From JBCBJX01 sp038522735 (GTDB lineage Bacteria > Pseudomonadota > Alphaproteobacteria > Caulobacterales > Parvularculaceae): a DNA stretch of 15,712 nucleotides. Under the pieces are notes generated by a model. The model was not told where the DNA came from. It ran no database searches and worked only from the letters and a program-made list of their open reading frames with translations. Positions 13,913-15,712 of this stretch are shown here, one piece after another. Within the stretch, counting starts at the first letter, position 1. Each line of letters opens with the position of its first letter. The translations under genes were made by a program, and so were the position numbers. The stretch covers positions 1 to 15,712 of the forward strand of contig JBCBJX010000076.1 of assembly GCA_038522735.1 (NCBI GenBank), read 5' to 3'.

Positions 13913-14533
13913 TCAGAACCGGTGGGAGAAGGCGAGCCCGGCGGCGACGTACTCGTCGGCGAGCCAGTAATAGCCGAGATCGAAGCGGAGGCTCGAGGAC
14001 TTGCCGAGGCGGCGGCGAAGGCCGGTCCCGATCACCGGCGCGAAGCTCGTCTCCTCGGTCTCTTCTTCGGTGCCGAGGGTGGAGCGGATGGTGACGCTCG
14101 TCGCGGCGTAATTGAGCCCGGCCCGGAAATGGGCGCCCCAGTTCTCCGAATAGTCCGCGTGCAGGACGGCGAAGGCTCCGAAAGAATAATCCAGCCGCAC
14201 GTCCGCCTCGAAATCGACCTGGAAGATGTCGGCGCCCGTCGAGGCGTCGACATCGCCTTCATTGACGCCGGTCATCGCTTCAAGTTCGAGGGCGATGCGG
14301 TCGATGAGATCGCTGCGCGTCTCCACCTCATAAGCGCCGCGGACGACCGCGGCGATGAGGAAGACGTTCTCCGCCGGCAGTTCGCTGTCGAACTCGCCGT
14401 AGAGCACCTGCGTCCCCGCATCGACCGAAAAGCCGATATCGCGGATGACGCTTTCCTGGGCCGCGGCGGCGCCGGCGGCCCCAGCGGCGACGAAACAGAA
14501 ACCGCCCGCAAGGGCGAGTTGGCGGATCCCCAT
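13913..14533 (-). CDS. Small outer-membrane beta-barrel protein (OmpA/porin-like fold)
   Basis: The protein has 206 residues. Residues 1-25 are a signal peptide (MGIRQLALAGGFCFVAAGAAGAAAA) with cleavage likely after AAA before QES. The mature chain alternates polar and hydrophobic residues in strand-like stretches (FSVDAGTQVLYGEF, IFQVDFEADVRLDYSF, SLRFDLGYYWL) and ends in AGLAFSHRF. A C-terminal Phe is the usual signal for BAM-assisted barrels. About eight strands fit the length, as in the OMP b-brl (OmpA N-terminal-like) group. An acidic loop TEEETEET lies before the last hairpin. The ATG at 14533 has GGGGAG about 9 nt upstream. It resembles the next gene upstream in its C-terminal half, so the two look like diverged tandem paralogues. 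Its function is not known. Confidence 0.85.
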   Translation of the reverse strand: MGIRQLALAGGFCFVAAGAAGAAAAQESVIRDIGFSVDAGTQVLYGEFDSELPAENVFLIAAVVRGAYEVETRSDLIDRIALELEAMTGVNEGDVDASTGADIFQVDFEADVRLDYSFGAFAVLHADYSENWGAHFRAGLNYAATSVTIRSTLGTEEETEETSFAPVIGTGLRRRLGKSSSLRFDLGYYWLADEYVAAGLAFSHRF

Positions 14534-14621
14534 GGCGGATGCTCCCCGATCAATTCGCGGATCGGCTTACCCGCCTCCCCGCTAAGCGGCCCCTAAAGAC
14601 GCCGTTAAAATGCATCCGCCC
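14534..14621. promoter_or_regulatory. Spacer between the two outer-membrane genes with a hairpin before the ribosome site
   Basis: This 88-nt gap holds a stem-loop, CCGATC (14546-14551) and GATCGG (14560-14565) with an 8-nt loop, directly upstream of the GGGGAG ribosome site of the gene at 14533. A weaker stem CCGC-TAA-GCGG lies at 14579-14589. The stretch near 14596-14612 is less GC-rich and may hold a promoter, but no -35/-10 match is convincing. Confidence 0.35.
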
Positions 14622-15161
14622 TCAGAACCGGACGGCGTAGGCGAGCTGCACGATGTTGTAGTCGTTGCGGTGGGAGAAATCGAAGCGCACGCCCGTGCGC
14701 GGCGAGAGGCGAAGCTCCGTCCCCGCGCCGATCAGGAGCCCGACCTCGGTGTCCTCGGCCTCGCCGCCCGCAAAGAAGCCGGAGCCCTCGACCTCCGCCT
14801 TGGAGACGTCGAGGCCCGCCCGGGCGAAGAGATCGACATTCGAGGCGACCTCCCAGATGGCCCGGCCCGTGGCGCTGAAGGAATAGGCGACTTTCGCCTC
14901 GACGTTCCCCGTATCCTCCCCGTCGATCCCGTAGAAGAACTCGCCCTCGGCGGCGACGGCGTCGAGAAAGGTCGTCGACGGAACGCGGGTGCGCAGCCCG
15001 GCGCGGGCGGTGATCCCGGTCGTGTCGAAGTTTTCTTCAAACACCTGGCCGGCGCCGATCTCGAAATAGGGGTCGAAATCCTGGGCGGCGGCGGACGTCG
15101 CGCCAACAGCGATGCCGGCCGCAGTTGAGACGACGGCGGAAAGAGCGGTGCGGAGGATCAT
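14622..15161 (-). CDS. Small outer-membrane beta-barrel protein (OmpA/porin-like fold)
   Basis: The protein has 179 residues from the ATG at 15161, which has GGGAGA about 9 nt upstream and begins the signal peptide (MILRTALSAVVSTAAGIAVG, cleavage after SAAA before QDF). The frame is open further upstream, but that part lacks secreted-protein character. The mature chain shows barrel strands YFEIGAGQVFEENF, TGITARAGLRTRV, NVEAKVAYSFSATG, VDLFARAGLDVSKAEVEG, DTEVGLLIGAGTELRLS and GVRFDFSHR, and ends VQLAYAVRF with the terminal Phe. This is the typical porin-family/OmpA-like eight-stranded pattern. The tail matches the neighbouring gene's FRAGLNY...GTGLRRRL...LRFDLGY layout. The role, such as adhesion or envelope stability, is unknown. 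Confidence 0.87.
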   Translation of the reverse strand: MILRTALSAVVSTAAGIAVGATSAAAQDFDPYFEIGAGQVFEENFDTTGITARAGLRTRVPSTTFLDAVAAEGEFFYGIDGEDTGNVEAKVAYSFSATGRAIWEVASNVDLFARAGLDVSKAEVEGSGFFAGGEAEDTEVGLLIGAGTELRLSPRTGVRFDFSHRNDYNIVQLAYAVRF

Positions 15162-15267
15162 GGCGAAGTCTCCCGTGTTCGGTCGCGCGAATGCGAGCGG
15201 GCGTGCTTCTCCGTGCGGTCCGTGATGGAATTGCGGCGGCGATGGGATGGAAGAAAGGCGGGCGGCG
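15162..15267. promoter_or_regulatory. Divergent intergenic region
   Basis: This 106-nt GC-rich region separates the minus-strand outer-membrane gene from the plus-strand gene at 15268 and should hold both promoters. I find no clear core promoter, operator or repeat in it. Confidence 0.3.
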
Positions 15268-15712
15268 ATGGCGATCGACTGGAAACCGGGGCGCGGGACG
15301 CTCGGCCCCTTCAAGCCGCTCCTCGGCGCGTGGATCGCCAAAGGCGACGGCTCCGTCGGCGCATTCCAGTGCATACGCACTTACGAGCCCACGCTCGGCG
15401 GGAAGTATGTGAAGCTCGTAGCCGAGTGGCGCTTCGGCGAGGCCCTCGCGGATCTCTCCAAACCCGCAAGCTATGAGGACCTCACCCTCTTCGGGCCGCA
15501 TAAGGAGCGCAAGCTCGGCTTCTGGTCCTTCACCTCGGACGGCAAGCGCTCCGAGGGCTGGCTGTCGACGGCCGAGGACGTTCACGCCAAGGCGCTGTGC
15601 TTCGAAGCGGACATGGACGCCGGCCGGGCGCGGCAGGTTTTCTATCCGGACCCCGAGGAAGGCTGGCGCTGGCGCGTCCAGCGCCAGGTGAAGAAGGGCT
15701 GGAGCGAGATCG
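15268..15712 (+). CDS. Uncharacterised beta-barrel-like (DUF1579-like?) protein, partial
   Basis: The frame runs open from the ATG at 15268 to the window edge (148 codons, C-terminus missing). An in-frame ATG at 15247 would add MEERRAA. I prefer 15268 because AAAGG lies about 10 nt upstream, though the choice is not firm. The protein has no signal peptide. Its layout is an N-terminal LGPFKPLLGAWIAKGDG, then CIRTYEPTLGGKYVKLVAEWRF, LTLFGPHKERKLGFWSFTSDGKRSEGWL and KALCFEADMDAGRARQVFYPD. Repeated Trp/Phe strands of this kind recall the lipocalin-like DUF1579/THAP4-type barrels that bind small molecules. I recognise the general pattern but not a named family, and make no functional claim. Confidence 0.75.
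   Translation, partial: MAIDWKPGRGTLGPFKPLLGAWIAKGDGSVGAFQCIRTYEPTLGGKYVKLVAEWRFGEALADLSKPASYEDLTLFGPHKERKLGFWSFTSDGKRSEGWLSTAEDVHAKALCFEADMDAGRARQVFYPDPEEGWRWRVQRQVKKGWSEI

Noticed and set aside
15162..15380. N-terminal extension of the outer-membrane protein by 73 residues
   Set aside because: It would bury the signal peptide internally and run through the divergent gene. The ATG at 15161 has a proper ribosome site.

Overview
The window is high-GC DNA from an alphaproteobacterium, probably of the Caulobacterales/Hyphomonadaceae/Parvularculales type. The evidence is the gene order nuoH-I-J-K-L-M-N, birA, coaX, rnj and a DUF1467 gene on one strand, an arrangement common in Alphaproteobacteria, together with alphaproteobacterial sequence features in NuoH, NuoI and RNase J. 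The exact genus cannot be read from the sequence.

Layout. Positions 1-810 (minus, cut by the window edge) encode an atypical NAD(P)-binding SDR protein. It diverges from a small secreted protein of unknown function (931-1254, plus). That gene meets, tail to tail with a 3-nt stop overlap, a sulfotransferase-like gene (1251-2354, minus) that is visibly less GC-rich than its surroundings. From 2389 to 13798 every gene is on the minus strand. In transcription order they are the seven membrane-arm and connecting subunits of complex I (nuoH to nuoN), biotin-protein ligase (birA), type III pantothenate kinase (coaX), RNase J (rnj) and a DUF1467 membrane protein. Most junctions are 4-15 nt, as expected of an operon. 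Upstream of nuoH, also on the minus strand, are two tandem small outer-membrane beta-barrel genes (13913-14533 and 14622-15161). A divergent partial gene of unknown function (15268 onward, plus) closes the window.

How the genes work together. NuoI carries electrons through two 4Fe-4S clusters toward quinone, which binds near NuoH. NuoH, J, K, L, M and N form the proton-pumping membrane arm. The hydrophilic subunits NuoA-G are not in the window, so complex I genes must also lie elsewhere. BirA and CoaX serve biotin and CoA cofactor metabolism, and RNase J serves RNA turnover. Both ends of the conserved block look rearranged: nuoG is not upstream of nuoH, and the gene after DUF1467 is a sulfotransferase rather than proS, which I recall as its frequent neighbour.

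Most of the window is ordinary housekeeping DNA. The most unusual part is the 163-nt nuoJ-nuoK spacer. It holds a large imperfect palindromic element (11331-11430), a 15-bp tandem duplication of its end (to 11445), and a 55-codon ORF that spans the spacer exactly: it starts on the nuoJ stop (TGATG) and stops on the nuoK start (ATGA). A second repeat, two perfect 26-bp tandem copies each holding a hairpin, lies just upstream of nuoH. No stretch above 300 bases lacks a gene. The longest gaps are about 163, 141, 120, 114, 106 and 88 nt, and each is described. I saw no rRNA, tRNA, CRISPR array, IS element or prophage gene.
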